Positions 8,190 to 16,443 of a stretch of 64,000 nt of DNA are shown here, in pieces (the stretch's first letter is position 1; each line of letters begins with the position of its first letter). Below the pieces are notes generated by a model. That model was given only the letters and a program-made list of their open reading frames with translations. It made no database searches and was not told the DNA's origin. A program made the position numbers and the translations under genes. Source of the DNA: Bacteroidota bacterium (GTDB taxonomy: Bacteria; Bacteroidota; Bacteroidia; Bacteroidales; Bacteroidaceae). The DNA lies in NCBI GenBank assembly GCA_023426145.1, contig JAFABG010000025.1, forward strand, positions 186,001-250,000, in the 5' to 3' direction.

Positions 8190-9443
8190 CTACACGGAAG
8201 TTCCCACTAACCGGATAGCCCTTTTCAACCGACTCATAATGACATTCCAATCATAATTTTCGGCCACGTATCTTCGTCCTTTTTCTCCCATTTGCTCACG
8301 TAGTGCCCTCGAATCTGCCATCCGGTGGAGCTTTGAAACAAAATCCCTTTTGTTCATATAGCATAAAGCCGCTCCGCCACTTCTCCTACAATGTTCCTTC
8401 AATACAGCACAGTTCCCGTTGACTAACATGGCTTTTCCACGGCTCATCCCTTCTAAAAGGATTAATGACAAACTTTCAAATTTTGAAGGATTCACAAAGA
8501 TCTTAGCATGCTGTATTATAACATATTTCTCGGCCTCATCTACAAAACCAGTATATATTAGATCTGGGTGCTTAATCGTATCAGCAAACAGGCCTCCAAC
8601 AAGTACCAGTTTCAGTTTCGAATCCCTATATTTTTTTTTATAACTCAAATAATATTCAACAACATGATGTAGCTTTCCAGGATCAACTCTACCAACAAAC
8701 AGCACATACTCTTCTGGCAATTGGTATTTAGCCTTCGTTACACTCCAATCAGCATCTTTAGAGGGCTGAATACCAACACTTATTATGCCATGGGGAGACA
8801 TCTTCTTTTTCCCGAAAATTCTTTCTGCAAGTTTCTGCTCAGCCAAAGTATTAAACCCGATATAAGCAACCCTAGTAAAAACATCAGTGTATATGGAACG
8901 AAAGGCAGAGCTTTCGTAGTGCATAGTCGGAATCAGTATCGTTTTCTCCGGAACACATAATGAAACATAATAAGCAAGCGGATATGATATGTTTATAGGA
9001 ATTACCGCTTTATAATCATCTTTATGCGTTTTAATATAGCTGATCAGACGAGGAGAATAAAACACATAACTCTGCATCACTTTTTGCTCTATTTCTCTAA
9101 CAGAGTCTCGATTGGGGTACGTGTCAGCAAAAAAACTTAATAATCTCAGTTGATAAAAATGTTTTCTTAGCCTTCTCAACCATTTAGATGCTTTCACATA
9201 ATAGTCATATTGTTCTGGATGAATTGGCTCAGCCTTAAATCTTCTCACCAGTACTCCATTATGCCATTCTTCACCCATCGGGAGCTCGTTTTCACCTCTT
9301 GCGTAATCATTTACACAAGTAGTCAAAACTTCGACATCATATTCTGTCAGAAGCCTCTCAGCCAACATCCTACAATGCTGTTCGGTTCCCCCACTTGCAT
9401 TGCGTCCATACCCTGTAACAACAAAAGCTATTTTTTCCTTCAT
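8190..9443 (-). CDS. Glycosyltransferase family 4 protein
   Basis: GT-B fold transferase of 417 residues, starting at the ATG at 9441-9443. The N-terminus AFVVTGYGRNASGGTEQHCRMLAERL carries the donor-domain glycine loop. Mid-protein YVLFVGRVDPGKLHHVVEYYL starts the second Rossmann domain, and KFESLSLILLEGMSRG is the EX7E nucleotide-sugar motif. It differs clearly from the neighbouring GT4, so the pair is not a recent duplication. It follows the GT2 gene by 6 bases. Part of the lipopolysaccharide/surface-glycan operon. Confidence 0.9.
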   Translation of the reverse strand: MKEKIAFVVTGYGRNASGGTEQHCRMLAERLLTEYDVEVLTTCVNDYARGENELPMGEEWHNGVLVRRFKAEPIHPEQYDYYVKASKWLRRLRKHFYQLRLLSFFADTYPNRDSVREIEQKVMQSYVFYSPRLISYIKTHKDDYKAVIPINISYPLAYYVSLCVPEKTILIPTMHYESSAFRSIYTDVFTRVAYIGFNTLAEQKLAERIFGKKKMSPHGIISVGIQPSKDADWSVTKAKYQLPEEYVLFVGRVDPGKLHHVVEYYLSYKKKYRDSKLKLVLVGGLFADTIKHPDLIYTGFVDEAEKYVIIQHAKIFVNPSKFESLSLILLEGMSRGKAMLVNGNCAVLKEHCRRSGGAALCYMNKRDFVSKLHRMADSRALREQMGEKGRRYVAENYDWNVIMSRLKRAIRLVGTSV

Positions 9444-9449
9444 TATAGT

Positions 9450-10250
9450 TCAGCCCCTTGCTTTACTTTTAATGATTCCATTCTCACACCACACCATATG
9501 ATCATCTATTACTTTTTGAAGCACTTGTTCATGATAGTCCAGATTTTCTCTAGACGCGAACTTATGATAAATGTGGAACTGCACGCCTCCCATTTTCAAT
9601 TGTCTTTTCTGAACTCCAGCATGTACAAGTCTATACGACAATTCGACATCTTCCTGTCCCCACATCTCAAGTGATTCATTGTAGCCATTAACTCGGAATA
9701 AATCTTCTTTCCAGAAAGCCATATTACACCCTCTAATGCTAGACATTCGATTTTTAGCATATCTGTCCGACAAAAAATGGCGTAAAATGCGAGAACGAAA
9801 TAAATTTAAAATACGACCCAATTCCACCTGTAACAATGAAGGTTCCTGCTCTGCACCATTCAATAAACGAGCACTCACATTTTCGCCTAAGAGTACACGA
9901 CTACCACAAACAAAGTAGCCTTTTTTAGCCAATTCTAAATGATCGGCTATAAAATGCTTATCTAAAAGAATATCCCCGTCGATTTGGATAATATAATCGC
10001 CTTTCGCACGTTCAATCGAACGATTCCTTATAGCAGAAAGACGGAATCCTTTATCTTCATGCCAAATATGTACAAGAGGGATATTCGTTTTCGCTCGTAA
10101 CTTATCAATTAGCAGTTTGGTGTCATCGCGCGAGCCATCATCAGCAATCAAAATCTCGCAAGGTTTCACAGTTTGAGCAAAAGCACTATACAGACAAAGA
10201 GATAAAGCTTCTTTCCAGTTATATGTGGATATTAATAATGAGACTAACAT
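9450..10250 (-). CDS. GT2 glycosyltransferase with GT7C-like C-terminal domain
   Basis: A 266-residue GT-A enzyme starting at the ATG at 10248-10250 (MLVSLLISTYNW); a TTG three codons earlier is less likely. LIADDGSRDDT binds the nucleotide, QIDGDILLD is the DxD metal site, and WGQEDVELSYRL matches the WGxEDxE signature shared with the galactosyltransferase C-terminal (GT7C) domain of chondroitin-polymerase-like enzymes. That signature often goes with transfer of galactose or N-acetylgalactosamine, though this is only a hint. It sits between the cytidylyltransferase gene and the GT4 gene, with short spacers on both sides. Confidence 0.9.
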   Translation of the reverse strand: MLVSLLISTYNWKEALSLCLYSAFAQTVKPCEILIADDGSRDDTKLLIDKLRAKTNIPLVHIWHEDKGFRLSAIRNRSIERAKGDYIIQIDGDILLDKHFIADHLELAKKGYFVCGSRVLLGENVSARLLNGAEQEPSLLQVELGRILNLFRSRILRHFLSDRYAKNRMSSIRGCNMAFWKEDLFRVNGYNESLEMWGQEDVELSYRLVHAGVQKRQLKMGGVQFHIYHKFASRENLDYHEQVLQKVIDDHMVWCENGIIKSKARG

Positions 10251-10268
10251 TTCACTCAAATTTAATTT

Positions 10269-10778
10269 TCAATCTAGTTTTTTCTTTTCATCTTCCGGCC
10301 AATTATAATCGAGTTCGGCCTCTCGCTGCAACGCAGCAGCAATAATGTCATTTGTGCTTTCTATTATTCTCTTCTTTATACTCGTCGTACTCACTCCCGG
10401 AGTGTAGGGGAAATAAACTACCTTCTTGTCCGGTTGCTGTTTCATCCATTCTAGCCCCTCTAAATATTTATTTTCCCAATCGTCCCCGATTGTCACTATA
10501 TCAATATCTTCCCGCTGCAATTGGGCTACTTCAGTTAGTTTCACTTGTTTCACCACTTTTGTCACGTATTTAATGGAAGATACAATCTGTACACGCTGTT
10601 CAAAAGGGATAATAGGAGGCATCCCTTTATAATGCTGAATCAATTCATCGGTACTTACACCCACAATAAGTTCATCACCCAACGCAGCCGATTTTTCTAA
10701 AATATTCAAATGACCGATATGGAATAAATCGAAACTGCCGGATGTAAATACTCTGATCTTCTTTTCTTTCATTCTCAT
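10269..10778 (-). CDS. TagD-like cytidylyltransferase
   Basis: Nucleotidyltransferase of 169 residues related to glycerol-3-phosphate cytidylyltransferase (TagD/GCT), which makes CDP-glycerol from CTP and glycerol 3-phosphate. The CTP-binding motif GSFDLFHIGH is at residues 14-23 with both HxGH histidines, and STTSIKKRI near residue 133 is the second signature. TagD is about 130 residues; the extra here is a C-terminal tail. The gene is 6 bases downstream of the aminotransferase, and a CDP-glycerol-transferase-like gene lies just beyond that, so the product probably feeds that transferase. The activated compound could be glycerol phosphate or another phospho-alcohol. Confidence 0.85.
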   Translation of the reverse strand: MRMKEKKIRVFTSGSFDLFHIGHLNILEKSAALGDELIVGVSTDELIQHYKGMPPIIPFEQRVQIVSSIKYVTKVVKQVKLTEVAQLQREDIDIVTIGDDWENKYLEGLEWMKQQPDKKVVYFPYTPGVSTTSIKKRIIESTNDIIAAALQREAELDYNWPEDEKKKLD

Positions 10779-10784
10779 ATAGAT

Positions 10785-11822
10785 TTAACGGTTTTCAATT
10801 TCTTTAATTCGCCGAGCCAGATCATCCAAATCATCCTCAGTCTGAACACCCAAGTGCGATACCCTGAAATAATGAGGCGTTCCACCAGGCATGATAAAAA
10901 TATCCTGTTTCAACAACTCCTTAAAAAGCATATCCCCATTCTTGTGAACAAAAAATCCTGTAATACAATTAGATGGAACTTCTACGGGAAGTTCCCAACC
11001 ATTTTTTCTACACAATTCTCTGAAATACTGAGCCTTGGAATGAACCGAAGCAATCAGTGCTTCCACCCCAATTGCGATATCAAGCAGTAAACGTGCATGT
11101 AATTGTAAAAACAAAGTCGTTGCAGGGCTATAGGGAGTTTGCCCACGTTCTAAATTCTTCAGATTCTCAGCAAAATCAAAATAATAAGATCGATGAGCAA
11201 AATCTGTTTGGAGAACAGCAGGTGACAAAAACAAAAATGACAATCCGGGAGCTATATTCAAGCCTTTCTGGCTACTTGTGATGCAAATATCAATGCCTAA
11301 CTCCTCCATATCCAATTTATCAGATAAAAAAGAACTAATCGCATCTACTACTAAAGAGACATTGTACTTCTTGCAAATCGTAGCAATTTTCTTCAAGTCA
11401 TAGAGCTGTCCAGTAGAAGTCTCATGATGTTGACATAAAAACACATCTGGATGCGATTGAGAGACCGCCTCATCTAATGCTGAATAATCAATATCACGCG
11501 CAAAAGGCACCTCAAAAACGTCACTCTTACAGTGATAATAATCGCAAAGACTCTTCCAACGATATCCAAACGATCCTCCAGCTATAATAAATGCTTTTTT
11601 ACGTGTTGATACATAATTAGTAACCACAGCATCCATTGCACCAGTTCCCGATGCTGTGTAAAATAAGACACGACCGCTAGGGCAATGAATAAGATTAAGA
11701 AGCATCTGCTCCGAATCTTTTACTAATGCCGAAAATTGGTCAGTGCGCATATAAGGAAAAGGCTTTCCACCTATTTGGAGGATAGAGTCTTCTATATTTC
11801 CTGGAAAAACATATGACTTCAT
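10785..11822 (-). CDS. Class V PLP-dependent aminotransferase
   Basis: A 345-residue aminotransferase of the serine-pyruvate/alanine-glyoxylate/2-aminoethylphosphonate type. TASGTGAMDAVV (about 57-67) is the phosphate-binding loop, VVDAISSF holds the PLP-pyridine aspartate D160, and SSQKGLNIAPG holds the Schiff-base lysine K186. PhnW-like enzymes of this class interconvert 2-aminoethylphosphonate and phosphonoacetaldehyde, but no PEP mutase gene is in the window. Set between a TagD-like and a TagB/F-like gene, it may make an amino-alcohol or amino-sugar-acid group that is activated by CTP and attached to the lipopolysaccharide. That role is inference. Confidence 0.85.
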   Translation of the reverse strand: MKSYVFPGNIEDSILQIGGKPFPYMRTDQFSALVKDSEQMLLNLIHCPSGRVLFYTASGTGAMDAVVTNYVSTRKKAFIIAGGSFGYRWKSLCDYYHCKSDVFEVPFARDIDYSALDEAVSQSHPDVFLCQHHETSTGQLYDLKKIATICKKYNVSLVVDAISSFLSDKLDMEELGIDICITSSQKGLNIAPGLSFLFLSPAVLQTDFAHRSYYFDFAENLKNLERGQTPYSPATTLFLQLHARLLLDIAIGVEALIASVHSKAQYFRELCRKNGWELPVEVPSNCITGFFVHKNGDMLFKELLKQDIFIMPGGTPHYFRVSHLGVQTEDDLDDLARRIKEIENR

Positions 11823-11855
11823 ATATTACTCAATTAAATCATTCAAAATTTATTT

Positions 11856-12917
11856 CTACTCTTCTTTCCTTCTCTTTACCCTTCCAAATGTCTTAATACT
11901 AGTATATTTTCGCCATAAATTAAGCTTACGTTTTTGGGGCACACCATGACGGTTAATATAATCGGTAACAGCCTCTAACATTCTTCGACAAACTTTACCA
12001 TCTAGATAAGGATCGTAGTTATCTACAATCCACTGGCGCTTCGCTATATCTGCCTCATTATATTGAGCATTCTCAAAAGCTTCAGGCAATTGAGAGGCTT
12101 CAGTTATATTTGTCCAATAGATATCCTTCGCTAAAGTGCGATAAGTAACAACCGGACGACCCAACAATAAAAATTCATAGACAGTAGATGAAGTATCGCT
12201 GATCATAACATCAGCCATCAATTGATATTTCGTAACATTAAAATCATCAACCCATACTATGTGTTCTTCTTGGGCGGCTAACTCTTTATATTCATCGATC
12301 CAATCCTGACGCGTCAACGGATGAAATTTCAACAGCAGAATAATATTCTTTATTTTTACTAAATGCAGCAAAGCCTCTTTTAATGCGCCAAGCGATGTTA
12401 AAGATGGTGAAAAGGTCGGTGCATATAATACAATCTGTTTCTTATCATGCTGTTTAAGCAATGCGTCACGTTCAGTATCAAAATCATGCCAATGAGACTT
12501 TATCCAGTCTTGCTTTGGCCATCCAGTTTCAACCACCTCAAAATCCCCGTATTGAGCTGACAGATCTTTGAATTTTCTTGTAAAATAAGGACCTTGAGTA
12601 AAATAAGTATCAAAATAACGGCGAATAACCCAATGATCCTTTTTTTCTGCAGCATACCCATGAAAGACTTGTACTTTTACCCCTGGCAAATAATAAGGCA
12701 CAATATTACCTGGAACAAATATAGCTTCCGGATTATAATCATATACCTCCTGCATCGAATGCGTGTAATGAACATCCTCAGCTAAAGGAAACACAGGTAT
12801 CTTGGGCAGGTGAACATACCACAGCAGCGAATGCACTCCCTCTCTTACAGCTTCTTGATATATAGGGTACAAGATATCAATAGCATACTTGTTTTCACAA
12901 AACAGTACTATACGCAT
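11856..12917 (-). CDS. CDP-glycerol glycerophosphotransferase-like protein (TagB/TagF family)
   Basis: A 353-residue GT-B-like transferase. The family moves glycerol or ribitol phosphate from a CDP donor to teichoic acids in Gram-positive bacteria. VFHGYAAEKKDHW with H86 matches the catalytic histidine region, LLKFHPL with H199 the second key histidine, and SDTSSTVYEFLLLGRPVV (about 240-257) the phosphate-binding loop. Without the long N-terminal membrane region of TagF it is nearer to TagB or capsule enzymes. In a Gram-negative organism the acceptor would be lipopolysaccharide or another surface glycan. A cytidylyltransferase gene in the same operon supports a CDP-linked donor. It follows the kinase gene by 10 bases. 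Confidence 0.82.
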   Translation of the reverse strand: MRIVLFCENKYAIDILYPIYQEAVREGVHSLLWYVHLPKIPVFPLAEDVHYTHSMQEVYDYNPEAIFVPGNIVPYYLPGVKVQVFHGYAAEKKDHWVIRRYFDTYFTQGPYFTRKFKDLSAQYGDFEVVETGWPKQDWIKSHWHDFDTERDALLKQHDKKQIVLYAPTFSPSLTSLGALKEALLHLVKIKNIILLLKFHPLTRQDWIDEYKELAAQEEHIVWVDDFNVTKYQLMADVMISDTSSTVYEFLLLGRPVVTYRTLAKDIYWTNITEASQLPEAFENAQYNEADIAKRQWIVDNYDPYLDGKVCRRMLEAVTDYINRHGVPQKRKLNLWRKYTSIKTFGRVKRRKEE

Positions 12918-12927
12918 ACAATCGTTT

Positions 12928-13671
12928 TTATAGTTCTAACTTATATTTTACCGTATGCTTCTTTGCAAAATAAGTCCAAAATTTCTTTCGACAAGCCAAT
13001 ACACGCTCCGTACAGTACTTCTCATCTGCATCCCTAGCCTGAGCATACTCACTAGCCAACAACTCAAAAAAAGCTTTCTGTCCCCACAAACGTGCAAAAT
13101 TAGCACAGCCCATATCAACAGAAATATTACCAAAAGTCATCCGGTTAATATCTACTAGCATAAAATGGTATTGCCCTTCAATTTTATCGAAAAGGATATT
13201 CCCGGGAGAGTAGTCCCGATGCATTATTCCAGCACGATGAAGATCGGCAGTATAACGTGCAAAAGCAATAATCACATCTCTACAGTTTTCAATCTCTGCA
13301 TTACCAAATTCATAAAAATTACGCTGGTAAGGAGATTGTAGGCTTATAAAATAAGAGTGATTGATAAGACCACATCGGCGCTGTTCAATATAAGCTATAG
13401 GAGCTGGCGTTTCAAAACCTTTCTGAAGTAACCTCTTAGGATAATTAAATGCACGACGTCCTTTAGGAGTACGAAAGAATGAATAAACCACCCGATTAAT
13501 AAAAGCCGGAACACCATAGCGCTTTACATTAATCTCGACTCCATCCACTTTCATCACCTTAATCAAATTCCGACCGGAATAGATTACCTTACCTTCCTTT
13601 TCAAACCGTTTGGGAATGTCCTCGATAAAGTTGCGTAAGTGCTCATATGTAGGGTTTACGACTATTTTCAT
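12928..13671 (-). CDS. Lipopolysaccharide core kinase (KdkA/WaaP/InaA-like)
   Basis: A 247-residue protein-kinase-fold enzyme. Family members phosphorylate Kdo or heptose in the lipopolysaccharide inner core. The catalytic loop HRDYSPGNILF has D153 and N158, and VDINRM carries the metal-binding D174; INVKRYG places the probable ATP lysine at K50. Bacteroides lipid A carries a phosphorylated Kdo, so Kdo kinase is a reasonable expectation, but heptose kinase is also possible because a heptosyltransferase is in the operon. Cytoplasmic, without membrane segments. It lies 10 bases after the GT90 gene. Confidence 0.87.
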   Translation of the reverse strand: MKIVVNPTYEHLRNFIEDIPKRFEKEGKVIYSGRNLIKVMKVDGVEINVKRYGVPAFINRVVYSFFRTPKGRRAFNYPKRLLQKGFETPAPIAYIEQRRCGLINHSYFISLQSPYQRNFYEFGNAEIENCRDVIIAFARYTADLHRAGIMHRDYSPGNILFDKIEGQYHFMLVDINRMTFGNISVDMGCANFARLWGQKAFFELLASEYAQARDADEKYCTERVLACRKKFWTYFAKKHTVKYKLEL

Positions 13672-13681
13672 ACTTCTTTTA

Positions 13682-14653
13682 TTAATACTGTCCTGTCATC
13701 TTAAAATATTTATCTAACACCAAAAGGGATATCAAATGCTCTCTTTTTCTATTTTTAAATTGATCCACATAATCATGAGCCTGTTCTATTATCTTTTGGG
13801 CTTCGTCTATATGTTTCACATAATAGTTAAGCCTCTCTTCCAAATCAGAAAAATCGGCTTTTATCTCAACATAATGATAATTAGGAATTAAAGTACCCTC
13901 CATAAACCACGTCTCACAAGTGGGGCGAGGCATTACGGCTAAAGAATTGGAAGACATAACCCACTTCAAGTTACTTGCTACGTCATTCCCTTCGAGAGCC
14001 AGCACAAACTTATACTCAAGATGCTCACGGATTGTTTTTTTCTCAGTCTGCCATTCGGCAGGGTCTGTTGTGTTCTTACTCACATCACCCAAATCGCACA
14101 TCGGGTGACCAAAATACATTTCCATAAATAAGCGACGAGATGGCTTTCCCTTCACCTTACCTCTAAAAATCGCAGCATCTTTTTTTTCTGCAAACGATTT
14201 TCTATCGTTTACAAATATAAAATGCCTGACTTTATCGAGTTTCATCACTACGGAGTTAACATGGTCAGTAGCCAACGGACGACTTTTTACAATAGAAGGA
14301 TATTCCGGTACATAAGTCACATCACCGGGGCAAAATCCCCATTGAAAAGAATCAGAAAACCAACGCGTATACTGATAGGTATCAAAAAAATAAACTTTCT
14401 GCCGCCCCATCTTATGTTCCACAAGATGTGCAGCCTTATCAGGTAGCCTCATTCCTTCAGTCAGCTTATTATAATAATCAACACGCTGACAAATATAGTT
14501 ATAGTCCTTACGTCGCGAAGCCCCTCTCAATCTACGATTCAACCGAGACTGAAAAAAACATTTAGGGATACACATACCGAGCATATTTACAAAATAGTAA
14601 ATGAACTTCGGATTCTTTCCGCTACGCAACTTGTATAAAAGTTTATTCTTCAT
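13682..14653 (-). CDS. Glycosyltransferase family 90 (CAP10-like) protein
   Basis: A 323-residue protein matching the GT90/CAP10 family, which includes fungal capsule xylosyltransferases, animal POGLUT enzymes and bacterial lipopolysaccharide-modifying proteins. Diagnostic segments are IFRGKVKGKPSRRLF, the EHLEYKFVLALEGNDVASNLKWVM stretch (conserved Y-K-F, E-G and the S/N-L-K-W donor-site signature) and PRPTCETWFMEGTLIPNYHYVEI. Bacterial members usually lie in lipopolysaccharide clusters, as here. The basic N-terminus may attach it to the inner face of the membrane. It follows the heptosyltransferase gene by 33 bases. Confidence 0.87.
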   Translation of the reverse strand: MKNKLLYKLRSGKNPKFIYYFVNMLGMCIPKCFFQSRLNRRLRGASRRKDYNYICQRVDYYNKLTEGMRLPDKAAHLVEHKMGRQKVYFFDTYQYTRWFSDSFQWGFCPGDVTYVPEYPSIVKSRPLATDHVNSVVMKLDKVRHFIFVNDRKSFAEKKDAAIFRGKVKGKPSRRLFMEMYFGHPMCDLGDVSKNTTDPAEWQTEKKTIREHLEYKFVLALEGNDVASNLKWVMSSNSLAVMPRPTCETWFMEGTLIPNYHYVEIKADFSDLEERLNYYVKHIDEAQKIIEQAHDYVDQFKNRKREHLISLLVLDKYFKMTGQY

Positions 14654-14686
14654 TATCGTTCTTAGATACCTGTCTACTTAACACTC

Positions 14687-15718
14687 TTAATCGATTAAGC
14701 CTTCAATCTTGGCAATCACTTGTTCCGGCTTTATTTCTTTAAGGCAGGCATAATCACCACGCCAACAAGGCTTTTGCCCATATACAGAACAAGGCCGACA
14801 AGCCAAATCAAGTTGTACGGTATTGACAGGCAATTGCTTCCAACCCATAAACCCCGCATAAGGATGAGTAGCTCCCCAAACGGAAACCACCGGAATATTA
14901 ACGAGTGAAGCGAGGTGCATATTCGCTGAATCCATTGATAGCATCACATCTAAATGGCTCATTAAATTGAGCTCGGTACGCATATTCAGCTTACCGATCA
15001 TAGACGTTAAAGTAGGATACTTTTCTAGCCAAGCATCAAAAATATTTTGTTCTTTTTCACCTCCACCAAAGAGAAACACTTTGACATCAGATCGAGCAGC
15101 AAAATGAGCAACAATCTGCTCTTGCAATTCTATCGGGTAGATTTTACCGGCATGCTTAGCAAAGGGAGCTATTCCAATCCATTTTGAATTTCCTTTAGCA
15201 CCAACAACAGACTCAATCTTAGCAAATTCTCCTTTTTGATCTCCATAAATCGAAGAAAAATTGAGTTGAACAGGAAAACCAAGTTTGGTCAACACATCAG
15301 CATACCGGCGAAAAGAGCTTTTCTGACTCTCCAAGACTTTGTGACGCCGCCTAACCAATTTTCGTTTACCGGACCTGCCTTTACAGATAGACGCTACATC
15401 AATTTGCCCTAGTCGGAATCTCAAACACAAATATTTCGTACGCAGCACGTGATGAAAATCGGCCACATAGTCAAATTGTTTGGCTTTCAGCTCAGAATAA
15501 AGAGCATTTAATCCCCACCATCCTCTGTGTTTTCCAGCCAAATCAACACCAATAAAAGTCACGTTGTCCGGAAGTTCTTGAAAAAGAGGTTGCCATACAG
15601 CCCGACTCAGTACTGTAATTTCGAGTTCAGGATATTGCAACGCTAAAGAATGCACAACCGGTATCGTCATAGCTACGTCACCAAGAGCAGAGAAACGGAT
15701 AATGAGAATACGCGCCAT
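14687..15718 (-). CDS. ADP-heptose:lipopolysaccharide heptosyltransferase family (GT9)
   Basis: A 343-residue GT-B enzyme that transfers heptose (or a related sugar) onto the inner core at the cytoplasmic face of the membrane. It opens with ARILIIRFSALGDVAMTIPVV, whose RFSALGD loop is the GT9 hallmark. WIGIAPFAKHAGKIYP and the later SMDSANMHLASLVNIPVVSVWGATHP region form the ADP-sugar site. The C-terminal cysteine-rich CRPCSVYGQKPC segment is frequent in Bacteroides members. The gene starts 2 bases after the DUF4254 gene, a pairing that suggests tight co-expression. Confidence 0.92.
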   Translation of the reverse strand: MARILIIRFSALGDVAMTIPVVHSLALQYPELEITVLSRAVWQPLFQELPDNVTFIGVDLAGKHRGWWGLNALYSELKAKQFDYVADFHHVLRTKYLCLRFRLGQIDVASICKGRSGKRKLVRRRHKVLESQKSSFRRYADVLTKLGFPVQLNFSSIYGDQKGEFAKIESVVGAKGNSKWIGIAPFAKHAGKIYPIELQEQIVAHFAARSDVKVFLFGGGEKEQNIFDAWLEKYPTLTSMIGKLNMRTELNLMSHLDVMLSMDSANMHLASLVNIPVVSVWGATHPYAGFMGWKQLPVNTVQLDLACRPCSVYGQKPCWRGDYACLKEIKPEQVIAKIEGLID

Positions 15719-15720
15719 CG

Positions 15721-16326
15721 TTATTTTTTAGCATAAAGCACCGGGTTTAATGCCGGATCATTATACATTTTCATTTGTTTATATACTTTCATATATTTCT
15801 TCCCTGCTTCAATATCAGCTAATAGCTGATCGATAGCAGACGACAAATCAACTCGTTGCTCGAGTAAAACATCCAATTTCGTCTGACATTGAGCACGATG
15901 TTCAGGGGTAGTATCTGTCCGATCCACCTCTTGTTTCATGTGGTAAATTTTCAACGCTAAAATAGAAAGGCGGTCTATAGCCCAAGCAGGACTTTCTGTA
16001 TTTATAGATGCTTCAGGAAGAGGTTTAATGTCTCTATATCTATCAAAAAAATAACTATCGATAAGTTCCACAAGATCTGTACGATCTTGATTTGATTTAT
16101 CAATCCTTCTCTTCAAGACCACCGCTGCAGCTGGGTCAATCTGGGGATCGCGTATAATATCTTCGAAATGCCACTGCACAGCATCAATCCAATTCTTTAA
16201 GTATAAATAATACGATATAGACTTCAACTCGTAAGGATTGTTCATAGTTGCATCCACACTATCGGTCACATGGTAATCTGTCGTTGATTTCCAAAAAATG
16301 TCGTTGCAAAGGTTACTAAATGTCAT
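15721..16326 (-). CDS. DUF4254 domain protein
   Basis: A 201-residue soluble, mostly helical protein matching the DUF4254 family as I recognise it. Recognisable features are the motif DIFWKSTTDYHVTD near the N-terminus, YLKNWIDAVQWHFEDIIRDP, and INTESPAWAIDRLSILALKIYHM in the middle. No catalytic motif, signal peptide or membrane span is evident. It is the first gene of the minus-strand operon, 2 bases before the heptosyltransferase. A role in lipopolysaccharide assembly is inferred from position only; no function is established that I know of. Confidence 0.8.
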   Translation of the reverse strand: MTFSNLCNDIFWKSTTDYHVTDSVDATMNNPYELKSISYYLYLKNWIDAVQWHFEDIIRDPQIDPAAAVVLKRRIDKSNQDRTDLVELIDSYFFDRYRDIKPLPEASINTESPAWAIDRLSILALKIYHMKQEVDRTDTTPEHRAQCQTKLDVLLEQRVDLSSAIDQLLADIEAGKKYMKVYKQMKMYNDPALNPVLYAKK

Positions 16327-16358
16327 AATCTTAACTAACTAATAGGTATATAATAGGA

Positions 16359-16390
16359 CAAAGCTATGTAATATTTTTCAGACAAGCAAC
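16359..16390 (-). promoter_or_regulatory. Promoter of the eleven-gene glycan operon
   Basis: On the minus strand, GTTG (16387-16390), 20 bases, then TAGCTTTG (16359-16366), matching the Bacteroides -33/-7 layout. It lies about 32 bases before the DUF4254 start. It is the only good promoter seen for the genes from 16326 to 6099, so the unit is probably one long transcript. Confidence 0.65.
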
Positions 16391-16412
16391 CGTTTCTTAC
16401 TTTTTTATTTCC

Positions 16413-16420
16413 TATCTTTG
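16413..16420 (+). promoter_or_regulatory. -7 box for pdxB
   Basis: TATCTTTG exactly matches TAnnTTTG, 23 bases before the ATG at 16444. It is back to back with the glycan operon promoter, so both are packed in about 60 bases. Confidence 0.6.
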
Positions 16421-16443
16421 TCAAAACGAAAAACGATTTGTCC

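Noticed and set aside
4164..16326. Capsular polysaccharide (CPS) locus
   Set aside because: No UpxY/UpxZ regulators, flippase, polymerase or invertible promoter; the presence of a GT9 heptosyltransferase and a core kinase fits lipopolysaccharide better.
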